Origin: a virus
Reading direction: 5' to 3' (one strand)
Length of the DNA: 60,134 nt
Virus record (IMG/VR): IMGVR_UViG_3300020392_000017
Coordinates: 1-60,134 of that record
Within the stretch, counting starts at the first letter, position 1, and each line of letters starts with the position of its first letter. Below, piece by piece: positions 49,656 to 58,524 of the stretch. Position numbers and translations under genes: made by a program. The notes under the pieces were generated by a model, which was given only the letters and a program-made list of their open reading frames with translations, searched no databases and had not been told where the DNA came from.

Positions 49656-52520
49656 ATGGCATTAAGTCCTCAATTATTACAGTTCAAAAGCTCAGGCGTA
49701 TATCGTCTAGAGTTTGACAAGTCACAAACCGTTAACATTCCTGCGGAAACTATCAGACTAGTTGTAGGTAGATCTATGAAAGGTCCTTACAACACTCCAG
49801 TTCTTATAGAAGATGTAGAGCAATTCAAGCAAGTTTTCGGTGGAATAGACAAGTCCTTAGAAAAGAAAAATATGTTCTTCCACAGATCAGCAATTGAAGC
49901 TCTATCAAGAGGTCCAATTTTAGCTATTAACATGACTACAGCGTCTGATGATGATAAAGTGAGTATTTTCTCACCAGCAACTAACTCTGCAGTACAAGGT
50001 TTATCAGCTAATTCACTTCAAGCATCTGCAATGACTTCTAAGAAGTATTCAGATGTATTTGATACAGATAAATTCTGGGTACCTTCAGATGAGAAGTTAT
50101 TAAGTGCTGCTGCAGAAGATCAAAATCATGCAATCTCATTTGTTAATATCAAACAAGATCCGATTACAGTTATCATTAGACAAGCTGCAGACGTTAGAGG
50201 TTTTGAATTAACAGCAAGAGAATGGTATGGTGAAGCTAACATTCCAGAAGGAATTGACGCAGACGAGTACGTATCAGACTACTTAGTAGATGTATTTGTA
50301 TTTAAAGGCAAATTCGATGCTGCTGAATTAAACAACGATCCTAACTACGGAGACTTCTTCGACCAGGATGGTTTATTCAGAGCACAATTCGCTCAGTTTG
50401 CAGGTTTAAGAGAAGTAACTCTTTTAGCACAATATGATGGTGTATCTTTAATACCAGAATTTATTGATGCTGAAGGTAATCAAATGTACATCGAGACTCT
50501 AATTAATATGGAGGCTAGAAGAACAGGTTTATTCTGTGCAGTACAAGAAGATGCACTTCCACAAATCGACCTAATCGGAAATGGCTTTGACATTTACAAT
50601 GATTACGAAATTTTATCACATAAAGTGAAGCAAGTTGCTTCTGAATCTATTGCAGATTTAACAGCTCAAGGTGGTGTTGTAACAGTAGATAACGATAACA
50701 ACCAGTTAATAATTAACGGTACTAACCTTTCTGCTGCTATCTTAGCATCAACACACAGTATTAATACCTCTAAATACTTAGAGTCTTATATTGCTGGTGA
50801 GTTTGTAGCAATAACTGGAATCGCAGATACAGGTGCAAACCAAGTAACAATCACAGCGGCGGGACAAATTTCAAAAGGATATGAAGCTTATGCAGCAGGT
50901 ACTGCGGCTGACTTCGTAAACGCTGGTCCAGTTACAATTACTAAATTAGCTAATGGTAACTTGAAACTATCACACGGTCCTGATAACTATAATTCATTAG
51001 TAGTAGGTGCATTCTTACTATCAGTTAATGCTGGTGAATTCACACAAATCTCAGATATTACTGTAGACCCTAACGATAATACAGTAGAAATATCTGCAGG
51101 TGGTGGTGTTGCATTCAGCGATGACTATGTAGGAGCAAACCAAACTTCATTAGCTGCATTTAGTGCAATTATCCAATCATCTTTCGATGTATGGACTTTA
51201 CAGCCTAACTCAAGAGCAGTATTATTCCCAACATTAGCAGAAGGTTGGACATTCACAGCAAACGGTGCTGGAATCTTCACTTTCTCTGGTGATTTAAGTG
51301 CTGCAGGTACTGTAGCTTGGCCAACTGAAATTAAAGTTGGACAATATGTACCAGGCGATGGAGGTAAACTATCCAGAATTAAGAAGATTGTTAAGTCAGT
51401 AGTTGGCGGATCAACTTTCTTCAGATTTGAAACATCAAGAATCGTTTCAAGTAGACCAGGTTATGCACTTAAGAGATATGAAGAATCTGCAGGTGTATAC
51501 AAAACATTCCCACTAGAAGGTGCAACACAAGGAGACAAGCTAATCGCTGACTTACTTTCTGCAATCAAGCCGGGAACTGGTTTAGGAAACGCACTTATTG
51601 ACAAAGACAACATTACATTTAGATATGTTGTTGATACATTCGGTTCATTAGAGAACGGTGGATTACTTAACAAAGAAGAATTATCATTCTTATGTAAAGA
51701 AAGACAAAATGCTTCAGCAATTCTTAACGCACCAATGGTGAAAGAATTCAAAGCATCTACTAACCCATCATTCTTAAACACTATAACAGGTGCATTCGAT
51801 GTGAACACAGTGGCAACTGGAGGTAACTTAGAGTTAAACCCATCAGCTCTTTATACATTACCATCGATCAACGAGGGTGCTAACTACGCATTCTACTATG
51901 GTCCTGGTCTTAATGTAATTGAGAACGGTAGAACTAAAGTTATTCCACCAGCAGCATACGTATCAAACAACTATATCGATAAATTTTTAGATGCTTTACC
52001 ATGGTCAATCATCGCAGGCCCAAGAAGAGGTGTTGTAGGTGGAACAGGTGTTCAGTCTCTAGAATTTGCATTTGACAAATTCGACAGAGATGTACTTGAG
52101 CCATTCGGTTACAACCCAATCGTATTTGAAAGAGGCGTTGGTTTAACGATCAAAGGTAATAAAACAGCTCAACAAGGAATTCAATCAGCACTTTCTTCTG
52201 CTCACGTAAGAGAAGTATTAATTTACATCGAGGATGGTCTAGCTGAAATTCTTAAGAACTATCTGTTCGAGTTTAACAATGCTCAAACTAGATTAGAAAT
52301 CAAAACTTTAGCTGATAACTTCATGGAATCAGTTAAGAAAGACGGTGGTGTATTCGACTTTAAGAATATCATGGACACTTCAAACAACACGTCTGAAGTA
52401 ATCGACAACAACATGGGTATTCTTGATACGTTCGTAGAACCAGTTAAAGGTCTTGAGATTCTAGTATCTAGGGTGACTGTATTAAACACAGGTGAGATCG
52501 CAACAGGTAACTTTGCATAA
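49656..52520 (+). CDS. 18: Tail sheath protein, gp18-like, with a large insertion
   Basis: 954 residues against 659 in T4. The N-terminus (SSGVYRLEFDKSQTVNIPAETIRLVVGRSMKGPYNTPVLI) and the C-terminal third (PWSIIAGPRRGVVGG, FDRDVLEPFGYNPIVFERGVGLTIKGNKTAQ, LIYIEDGLAEILKNYLFEFN, ending VLNTGEIATGNFA) are classic contractile sheath regions. About 330-560 is an extra beta-rich stretch (VVTVDNDNNQLIINGTN, ITKLANGNLKLSHGPD, ISAGGGVAFSD) of low charge that should sit on the outer face of the sheath. The protein contracts to drive the tube through the envelope. Confidence 0.92.
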   Translation: MALSPQLLQFKSSGVYRLEFDKSQTVNIPAETIRLVVGRSMKGPYNTPVLIEDVEQFKQVFGGIDKSLEKKNMFFHRSAIEALSRGPILAINMTTASDDDKVSIFSPATNSAVQGLSANSLQASAMTSKKYSDVFDTDKFWVPSDEKLLSAAAEDQNHAISFVNIKQDPITVIIRQAADVRGFELTAREWYGEANIPEGIDADEYVSDYLVDVFVFKGKFDAAELNNDPNYGDFFDQDGLFRAQFAQFAGLREVTLLAQYDGVSLIPEFIDAEGNQMYIETLINMEARRTGLFCAVQEDALPQIDLIGNGFDIYNDYEILSHKVKQVASESIADLTAQGGVVTVDNDNNQLIINGTNLSAAILASTHSINTSKYLESYIAGEFVAITGIADTGANQVTITAAGQISKGYEAYAAGTAADFVNAGPVTITKLANGNLKLSHGPDNYNSLVVGAFLLSVNAGEFTQISDITVDPNDNTVEISAGGGVAFSDDYVGANQTSLAAFSAIIQSSFDVWTLQPNSRAVLFPTLAEGWTFTANGAGIFTFSGDLSAAGTVAWPTEIKVGQYVPGDGGKLSRIKKIVKSVVGGSTFFRFETSRIVSSRPGYALKRYEESAGVYKTFPLEGATQGDKLIADLLSAIKPGTGLGNALIDKDNITFRYVVDTFGSLENGGLLNKEELSFLCKERQNASAILNAPMVKEFKASTNPSFLNTITGAFDVNTVATGGNLELNPSALYTLPSINEGANYAFYYGPGLNVIENGRTKVIPPAAYVSNNYIDKFLDALPWSIIAGPRRGVVGGTGVQSLEFAFDKFDRDVLEPFGYNPIVFERGVGLTIKGNKTAQQGIQSALSSAHVREVLIYIEDGLAEILKNYLFEFNNAQTRLEIKTLADNFMESVKKDGGVFDFKNIMDTSNNTSEVIDNNMGILDTFVEPVKGLEILVSRVTVLNTGEIATGNFA

Positions 52521-52529
52521 GAAAATAAC

Positions 52530-52538
52530 GATATATAA
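52530..52538 (+). promoter_or_regulatory. Late promoter for the tube gene
   Basis: GATATATAA, 22 nt before the ATG at 52561. Confidence 0.7.
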
Positions 52539-52560
52539 ATAAAATAAGAAAAATTAAGAT

Positions 52561-53118
52561 ATGGCTTTACCACATTATTCAGAAGACCAAACTAGCAGAA
52601 AAGGTAGAAACTTTGAGCCAGTACAAGGTAACCTATTCGAGGTAACTATTTTACCTCCAGCAGGTGTTGGCGGACAAGAGTTCTTACTACAACAAGTTAA
52701 CACAGTAGCAGGTCTAGACGGATTAGCTCCAGCAGTAGAAGCGATTGGACAGAAATATAAATTTGCAGACAGATCATACGCAGGTATGGCTCCGTCTACA
52801 GCAGTAGATCTGACTATCAATTTCTCGCTGAACCTAAACGACTCTAACCAGGCTTACATTTACAAAACATTAAGACAATGGTACAGAGCGGCGTACAACC
52901 CTGAAACTGGAGAAATGGGTCTTAAAAAGAATTATGTAGGTACTATTGTTGTTGTACAATTCAACAGAGAAGGTGATATTTACAGAAAAGTAACTCTAGA
53001 TGATTGTTTCATCACATCAGGTGTAAACTTGGTGGACGGATTAGACTATGCAGATGCAGAGGCTAGAACATTAGAAGTTATTTGGAAGTGTGATACTTAC
53101 TCTGAAGAATTAACATAA
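52561..53118 (+). CDS. 19: Tail tube protein, gp19-like
   Basis: 185 residues (T4 gp19 is 163). FEPVQGNLFEVTILPP, FLLQQVNTVAGLDG, FADRSYAGMAPSTAVDLTINFSLNLND and YIYKTLRQWYRAAYNPETGEMGLKK fit the beta-barrel tube fold shared by gp19 and Hcp. It stacks in hexamers inside the sheath. It directly follows the sheath gene, with a terminator after its stop. Confidence 0.92.
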   Translation: MALPHYSEDQTSRKGRNFEPVQGNLFEVTILPPAGVGGQEFLLQQVNTVAGLDGLAPAVEAIGQKYKFADRSYAGMAPSTAVDLTINFSLNLNDSNQAYIYKTLRQWYRAAYNPETGEMGLKKNYVGTIVVVQFNREGDIYRKVTLDDCFITSGVNLVDGLDYADAEARTLEVIWKCDTYSEELT

Positions 53119-53137
53119 GCGTAAAAGTTTTTAGATA

Positions 53138-53169
53138 AAAAGGAGGCTGAATTTCAGCCCCCTTTTTTT
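53138..53169 (+). terminator. Terminator after the tube gene
   Basis: GGCTGA/TCAGCC (53145-53150, 53154-53159) is extended outwards past one A-C mismatch by AAAGG/CCTTT, then a T7 run. Confidence 0.75.
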
Positions 53170-53211
53170 AAACTCTAAAAACATAATATAATATCCTAAT
53201 AATAAGAGATT

Positions 53212-53430
53212 ATGAGTGATAAATTAACCAAAAAATTACAAGTCTTACTGACTGAAGACGAAGTTCGAGAAGTAAATCGTGTTATTCTAAATGATGCTTT
53301 ACAATACGAACAACGTCCTATTTCAGTGAGCGCATTTATTAGACAATTAATAAAAGATGAGCTTAGTAAGAGAAGCATTGACCAAAAATCTTACATAAAA
53401 CAAAATTTGAAAAACCTAAAAAGTAAATAA
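53212..53430 (+). CDS. Ribbon-helix-helix-like small protein
   Basis: 72 residues. KKLQVLLTEDEVREVNRVIL followed by ISVSAFIRQLIKDELSK has the strand-helix-helix outline of Arc/MetJ-type DNA-binding proteins, with a basic tail. Such proteins bind operators as dimers. It stands behind the tube terminator and an AATATAATAT box near 53186, and its stop is 1 nt before the baseplate gene. A regulator inside the late region would be unusual; the call rests on pattern only. Confidence 0.5.
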   Translation: MSDKLTKKLQVLLTEDEVREVNRVILNDALQYEQRPISVSAFIRQLIKDELSKRSIDQKSYIKQNLKNLKSK

Positions 53431-53431
53431 T

Positions 53432-54436
53432 ATGAGCGACAAGAAAAAGAAACTCAGCGCAGAGGAAGCAAGAATGGCAAAGGCTTTAGCAGCTAAAGAT
53501 GCTATTAACGATCCTCAAGTAGAATCTACAGATACAGAAGCAACTAATATGGAAGCTGCTGTGGCTGCAGGAGGTTTAGGTAAAGTTAATATGGGTAACT
53601 TCGGACCAGATAGAGCACAGTCTTCAGACTCTGCTTTAGGATGGCACGTGTTAGACCTAGAACAATTACCTTCAAAGGCAAAGTTTTATCCAAAAGGAAC
53701 TGTAATCAAGATTAGATCTGCTAAAGCAGCAGAAATAAGACATTTCTCAACAATGGACGAGAATAACTATATCGATATGGAAGATAAGTTAAACTCAATT
53801 GTTGAATCTTGTATGCAGATGACTTCTGAAAAGAAAAGACTTTCCTACAAAGATCTACTTGAAGAGGACAGAATTATAGTCTTACTCGCAGTTAGAGACT
53901 TAACTTTCCCAGAACCTGAAAACAAATTAATGTTAAAAGGTAAAACTGATCAGGGTAAAAAGCCAGTTGAAATTGAATTATCAATTAGAAACTTGGTACC
54001 TTCAGTTATCGATGAAGAAATAGAAAAGTACTATAACGAGAAAGCTAGAACGTATGTAATTAAGACACGTTCTGCTGGTGAAGTTAGAATGCATCCACCA
54101 ACAATTGGTGTTATGCAGGAAGTAACTAACTATCTTAGAGATCGTCAGGAGAAAGAAGTTGAGTTCGATAAAGCTTTTATCCAAGTTCTACCTTATGTTC
54201 AATCCGACTGGAGATCATTAGGCCTAAACAAAATTTTTCAACTAGAGGTTGACTATAAGGCTTGGGATGAGAAAAAGTTCATGGTAATCTACAGATTAGC
54301 TGAAAGAATGAGAATTGGTGTTCAAGCAACACTAGAAACTACCTTAGACGGAGAGAAGGCATCGGCCCCTCTTGAGTTCCCAGGTGGCATCAAAAGTCTT
54401 TTCATTATTTCAGATCTCGCTGGAGAATTACTTTAA
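53432..54436 (+). CDS. 26: Baseplate hub/tail assembly protein, T4 gp26-like
   Basis: 334 residues. After an acidic, disordered 70-residue start come LDLEQLPSKAKFYPKGTVIKIRSAKAAEIRHFSTMD, DKLNSIVESCMQM and RIIVLLAVRDLTFP. The pattern fits the T4 baseplate-protein family (gp26/gp51 group), which has similar 'PSxGxFY...I..R......E...' starts. T4 gp26 is 208 residues. The product would help assemble the hub. The last 65 nt overlap the next gene in the +1 frame. Confidence 0.6.
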   Translation: MSDKKKKLSAEEARMAKALAAKDAINDPQVESTDTEATNMEAAVAAGGLGKVNMGNFGPDRAQSSDSALGWHVLDLEQLPSKAKFYPKGTVIKIRSAKAAEIRHFSTMDENNYIDMEDKLNSIVESCMQMTSEKKRLSYKDLLEEDRIIVLLAVRDLTFPEPENKLMLKGKTDQGKKPVEIELSIRNLVPSVIDEEIEKYYNEKARTYVIKTRSAGEVRMHPPTIGVMQEVTNYLRDRQEKEVEFDKAFIQVLPYVQSDWRSLGLNKIFQLEVDYKAWDEKKFMVIYRLAERMRIGVQATLETTLDGEKASAPLEFPGGIKSLFIISDLAGELL

Positions 54437-54683
54437 GACTAAGTTCTACCTGGGCATTCACCTCAGGATGCAACCATCTGAGATTGAAAACATGTATTAC
54501 TACGAATACTGGTATTATGTGAAGAATCTCTCAGAATACATCAAAGAGAGGAATAAACAATCTAAGGACCAACAAGAACAGGCGAACGAAAAACAGAGTT
54601 CAATGAGCTCTAAATACAAAACGCCAAAGATGCCTAAGGTCCCTACAATGAGGACACCTACGTTAAAGATGCCTAAGTTGTAG
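54372..54683 (+). CDS. Tail/baseplate assembly protein overlapping gp26-like gene
   Basis: 103 residues if TTG at 54372 is used; the first ATG in frame is at 54468. ENYFKTKFYLGIHLRMQPSEIENMYYYEYWYYVKNLSEYIKERN matches the short 'E-E-M-x-x-x-E' helical protein that follows gp26 in T4-like phages (gp51 position). A Pro/Lys-rich end follows (TPKMPKVPTMRTPTLKMPKL). It lies in the +1 frame relative to the upstream gene and the conserved part begins inside the overlap before any ATG, so either the TTG is used or ribosomes shift frame from the upstream gene. Confidence 0.55.
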   Translation: MSSQVASKVFSLFQISLENYFKTKFYLGIHLRMQPSEIENMYYYEYWYYVKNLSEYIKERNKQSKDQQEQANEKQSSMSSKYKTPKMPKVPTMRTPTLKMPKL

Positions 54684-54694
54684 AGATATATAAT
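54684..54694 (+). promoter_or_regulatory. Late promoter for the tape-measure-like gene
   Basis: AGATATATAAT, directly after the stop codon of the previous gene. Confidence 0.75.
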
Positions 54695-54702
54695 ATAGTA
54701 TT

Positions 54703-54730
54703 AGGGGTATGTTCCTAAAAGCATACCCCT
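54703..54730 (+). promoter_or_regulatory. Perfect 9-bp hairpin at the expected mRNA 5' end
   Basis: AGGGGTATG (54703-54711) pairs with CATACCCCT (54722-54730). It lies 8 nt after the late box, so the transcript would start with it. The stem includes an ATG (54709) that is in frame with the following gene, and TTATTTTAAA follows it. It could protect the 5' end or act as a weak terminator. Confidence 0.6.
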
Positions 54731-54759
54731 TTATTTTAAAAAATACTGAGGAGTATCTA

Positions 54760-57700
54760 GTGAATTTTAAGTTTTTAGCAAGTGCATTTGATAAACTAGG
54801 AGGTCAAACTGAGCTCTTAGAACAAATCAAAGACAATTCAGATTTAACAGCCGCAGCAATCAACCCTGGTGGTGAGTTATTTGATCGCGTTGAGAGAATG
54901 ACAGACGCGTTGGAAAAGCTCGAAGAGAATACCAAGGCTGGTAAAGGTGGTTTACAAGAGGCTATAGTTTTAAAACTAGTAGCTCCAACACTTAAACCTA
55001 TTGGTCTAGGCTTAGGCTTTATTGTAGAAGCATTAGAAAAGGCAGGTCCTGCAGAGGAATTGTCTAAGAAAATGGAAGCAATTACAAAAGGTCTAGTTGT
55101 TCTAGGTGATGTAGGTAAATCACTACTCATATTTGCAACTACCATTATTTTAGCTACTCCACTACTCCTCGTGGCAGCGGCAGCTTCTATTATTTGGATC
55201 CCAGCAACTATCATGATGATTAGGGGTCTAAATTTCGCTACAGAAGATCTAGACCAGAAAAGATTAGAATCAATTGCTTTATTAGGAGATGTCGGTGTGG
55301 CATTACTTAAACTAGCAGGTTCATTAGCCCTAGTAGCTTTATTAGCACTTCCAGCTCTGGTTGGTCTATTAGCAACTACAGTTATATTAGTAGGTATTGC
55401 AGGTGTATTTAAAATCTTAGATATGATTGGTGCAGATCCAAAGAAAATGGAAAACTTTGGGGATGCAATTAAAGCACTTGGTATTGGTTTACTTCTATTA
55501 GGTGGTACTCTAGCTCTATTGAGTCTTGTCGCTATGCCAGTTCTAAAAGGACTTCTAGTAGCGATGGCAGTTGTAGCAGGTATTGGTCTAACATTCTTCT
55601 TATTAGATAAACTAGGAGTAGATAAATCTATGCGTAAGATGGCGCTTAGCTTAATGTTAGTGTCACTATCATTAGTTACATTAGCCGCAGGTTTAATGTT
55701 CTTCTCTGTATTAGCTCCACCATTAATGCAATCACTAGAGATTGTAGCAGTCGTTGGTGCCGTGGCATTAGTGTTCGGACTCGCAGGTATGTTCGCATCA
55801 CAAATTGTAAAAGGCTCACTTGTTATGATACTAGCAGGTGTATCTTTAATTGTGATTGGGATGGGATTAAAGAAAATTGAAGAATCATTCCCTAAAAAAG
55901 GTAGATGGGAGTTTATTGGTCAGGTCGGTGCTATTGTAGTTGGATTAGGTGTAGCAATGGCTGCAGCTGGTGCGGCAGCAATGTTTATCGCTCCAGGTGC
56001 TGGTGTAATGATTTTAGCAGGTGGTGCGTTAATTGCAATAGGCTTAGGTCTAAAAGCAATCGCATCAGTAGACTTTAAAGAATTAGGTTCATTATCTAAC
56101 GGTAAAGGTGGTAAAGCATTCGATTGGTCTGGTGAAGTCAGTGAAGGTTTCCTAGGTTTTGGTGCTGGTCGTAAGAAGACTAACTTTGAAGTTGCAATGG
56201 AAAGCGTTGCAGCAGGTATGGCATTAGGACCTCTATCTATAGCTGGTATTCTAGCTGGTGCACCAACTCTTCTCTTAGCTTCCGCAGCATTAATTGGTAT
56301 TGGAAAAGGTCTAAGAACATTTAAAGAAGTTGTTGCAGAAGCAGACCTACCTAAATTATCAGAGAATGTTGATTTTATTGTATCAGGTTTAGCAGATACA
56401 TTTGCTAAAGTAGGTGAGAAATATCCAGGTGGAGGTGGTGGTATTATGTCAGCACTATTTGGTTCTGGTAGTGATACTTCAGTTGTAGCTCAAGGTATAT
56501 CTGCTGTTGGCGGTATGGGTAGAGCTCTAAAAGGTATTGCAAAAGGTGTACAAGCAATGGCGAACTTAAAGTTCCCAACTGGTTTTGATAAAGATGGTAA
56601 CCCAACTGGGTTTGAGACTATCAATCTAACAACCGCTGTACCAGCCTTAATTGCTAATACACAATTAATTGTTACAGGTTTAAGTAAGACATTTGCAGAA
56701 GTAGGAGAATCAGATGCTGCTCAAGGTAGCTCATGGTTTACTTCATCATCTTATGAGAAAGGTATTAAAGTTGTTAAGAAAATGGGTGAACCCCTGTATA
56801 ACTTAGCAAATGGAGTACAGAATATGGCGAACTTAAAGTTCCCAGTAGGTTATGATAAAGACGGTAATCCAACTGGTTTTAAATCTATTGGTAATGTAGG
56901 TTCGTTAGTTAAAAAATTAACTAAGAATACAAAGGCTATCATTATTGGTTTAGCTGGTGTATTTGAACAAGTAGGTAAATCAGAAGCTGCTGATAGTGGT
57001 GGATGGTTTAGTAAATCTAACTTTGAGAAAGGTATTGAAGTTGCACAACAATTAGCAGAACCTTATTCTGCGTTAGCCGATGCTGTAGAAGATGTAACTA
57101 AGATTACAAGCTCTGTTGGTGCTGCAGAAGAAGTTAAAGCTAAAGTAACTGCTATGATTTCTGCAATTACAGATGCTGGTGGTGATGGTACTTTAATGAT
57201 GGGTAAGACCATGTTAATCTCTATGATAGGTTCAACTTATGAGAAATTAGGTATTGCAATTCCAAAAATCATAAGTTCTATTGCAAACTTCACTGTAGAT
57301 AAAGCAAAAGCATTTGCTTCTATTTTCGGTGGTGAATCTCCTGCAGAATTATTTGAATCTAAAACTCAATTCTTAAAAGGACTTTCAGTTTCATATCTGA
57401 GAATGGCAATGGCTATTCCGTTAATTGTAGGTTCTATTAATTCAGTTCAAGCAGAACAACTAGAAGCATTTACTGCTGTTTATGGTGGTAAGATGACTGA
57501 CGTCGAGATGATGTCTTCTAGAGAAAGTCTATTCGTAGCAATCGGAGATTCTTATGAGAAAGTAGGTAGAGCTGTACCTTCAATTACTTCAGCAATTTCA
57601 AGTATTAATCCAGAACAAGTTGATTCATTTAAAGGTCTACTTGTTGGTAGAGTTAGTATGCTTAGACCAGTTGCAGGTTACGAAGCTCAGACTGCACTTT

Positions 57701-58125
57701 GGGATGCAATCGGTACGAATATGGGTGCAACTGCTTCCGCATTCCCACAAATCTCTGAGAGTATTAATAGCATGGATCTGGCTAAGTTAACTGAAACTCG
57801 TCAGATGTTTGAAGCTCTTGCAGTTCTAGCAGAAGGTGGAGAAGATCCAGAAGATATTCTAGAAGCAATGGGTGAATCTTTATCTACTGCTTTAGAAAAT
57901 CTAACTGAAATGATTGAGTCGTTTAGAACTACTGTAGAAACTGGTAACGCTGAAACAGGTGGTGTACTTGAAGGTGTTGCATCGACGGTCGGTGGAGCAG
58001 TTGGAGCATTTAGAGACGCAGTTACTGGTGGTGGCGGAGATAATACTCAAGTTGTAGCGGCAATTAATTCTCTTAAAAAGCAATTGGCTAATAAGGGAGT
58101 TAAGATTACTGGAATAATTAATTAA
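54760..58125 (+). CDS. Large hydrophobic tail protein, possible tape measure
   Basis: 1121 residues from GTG 54760. An in-frame ATG at 54709 lies in a hairpin stem at the mRNA 5' end, so I prefer the GTG. The first 430 residues alternate charged helices with strongly hydrophobic segments (IFATTIILATPLLLVAAAASIIWIP and similar, at least eight). The centre repeats a module of about 100 residues ending MANLKFPTGFDKDGNPTGF and MANLKFPVGYDKDGNPTGF, and the rest is helical, with a Gly-rich end before AAINSLKKQL. Length, helix content, hydrophobic segments and place after the hub genes suit a tape measure (gp29 role). The family is not recognised. Confidence 0.55.
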   Translation: MNFKFLASAFDKLGGQTELLEQIKDNSDLTAAAINPGGELFDRVERMTDALEKLEENTKAGKGGLQEAIVLKLVAPTLKPIGLGLGFIVEALEKAGPAEELSKKMEAITKGLVVLGDVGKSLLIFATTIILATPLLLVAAAASIIWIPATIMMIRGLNFATEDLDQKRLESIALLGDVGVALLKLAGSLALVALLALPALVGLLATTVILVGIAGVFKILDMIGADPKKMENFGDAIKALGIGLLLLGGTLALLSLVAMPVLKGLLVAMAVVAGIGLTFFLLDKLGVDKSMRKMALSLMLVSLSLVTLAAGLMFFSVLAPPLMQSLEIVAVVGAVALVFGLAGMFASQIVKGSLVMILAGVSLIVIGMGLKKIEESFPKKGRWEFIGQVGAIVVGLGVAMAAAGAAAMFIAPGAGVMILAGGALIAIGLGLKAIASVDFKELGSLSNGKGGKAFDWSGEVSEGFLGFGAGRKKTNFEVAMESVAAGMALGPLSIAGILAGAPTLLLASAALIGIGKGLRTFKEVVAEADLPKLSENVDFIVSGLADTFAKVGEKYPGGGGGIMSALFGSGSDTSVVAQGISAVGGMGRALKGIAKGVQAMANLKFPTGFDKDGNPTGFETINLTTAVPALIANTQLIVTGLSKTFAEVGESDAAQGSSWFTSSSYEKGIKVVKKMGEPLYNLANGVQNMANLKFPVGYDKDGNPTGFKSIGNVGSLVKKLTKNTKAIIIGLAGVFEQVGKSEAADSGGWFSKSNFEKGIEVAQQLAEPYSALADAVEDVTKITSSVGAAEEVKAKVTAMISAITDAGGDGTLMMGKTMLISMIGSTYEKLGIAIPKIISSIANFTVDKAKAFASIFGGESPAELFESKTQFLKGLSVSYLRMAMAIPLIVGSINSVQAEQLEAFTAVYGGKMTDVEMMSSRESLFVAIGDSYEKVGRAVPSITSAISSINPEQVDSFKGLLVGRVSMLRPVAGYEAQTALWDAIGTNMGATASAFPQISESINSMDLAKLTETRQMFEALAVLAEGGEDPEDILEAMGESLSTALENLTEMIESFRTTVETGNAETGGVLEGVASTVGGAVGAFRDAVTGGGGDNTQVVAAINSLKKQLANKGVKITGIIN

Positions 58126-58169
58126 GAAACTATTCTTACTAGTATGGTATAACTCATAAATTATATTTT

Positions 58170-58418
58170 ATGATTACATCAACCATTTGCCAATATGATA
58201 GCTCAACTTTAACATCAGCTGCATATAACTTTAAACATAAAACTTTAACTGTACATTTTAATCATGCAAGCTACTTGTATCATGATGTTGATGTACAAGA
58301 TTGGCATTCTTTTAATAATGCTGAATCTCAAGGTAAAGCTCTGAATGAATTTATTAAGGGTAAATATGAGTACCATAAAGTAAACGAAACAATCAACCAT
58401 CCAACAGGATATGATTAA
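58170..58418 (+). CDS. KTSC-domain protein
   Basis: 82 residues. SSTLTSAAYNFKHKTLTVHF, ASYLYHDVDVQDWHSFNNAES and GKALNEFIKGKYEYHKV follow the KTSC domain pattern (S-S...Y......L.V.F....Y.Y..V......F..A.S.G...N..I...Y). These small domains occur in phages and bacteria, sometimes beside lysyl-tRNA synthetase-like genes; their role is unclear. It overlaps the next small gene by 8 nt. Confidence 0.7.
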   Translation: MITSTICQYDSSTLTSAAYNFKHKTLTVHFNHASYLYHDVDVQDWHSFNNAESQGKALNEFIKGKYEYHKVNETINHPTGYD

Positions 58419-58524
58419 GAAAGTAATTAAGAGAATAAAGAAATGGCATGCCTACTGGGTGTGGATAGAAGAGCAGAGAATGAAAGCTGCAGAATATACA
58501 GGTAGTGCCGGACCATTATTATGA
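58411..58524 (+). CDS. Microprotein, basic helix
   Basis: 37 residues, MIKKVIKRIKKWHAYWVWIEE ... GPLL. It is one amphipathic, basic and aromatic helix with a short tail. Overlaps of 8 nt upstream and 4 nt downstream (ATGA) make a coupled chain of genes, which supports translation. It could be a membrane-active peptide; this is speculation. Confidence 0.45.
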   Translation: MIKKVIKRIKKWHAYWVWIEEQRMKAAEYTGSAGPLL

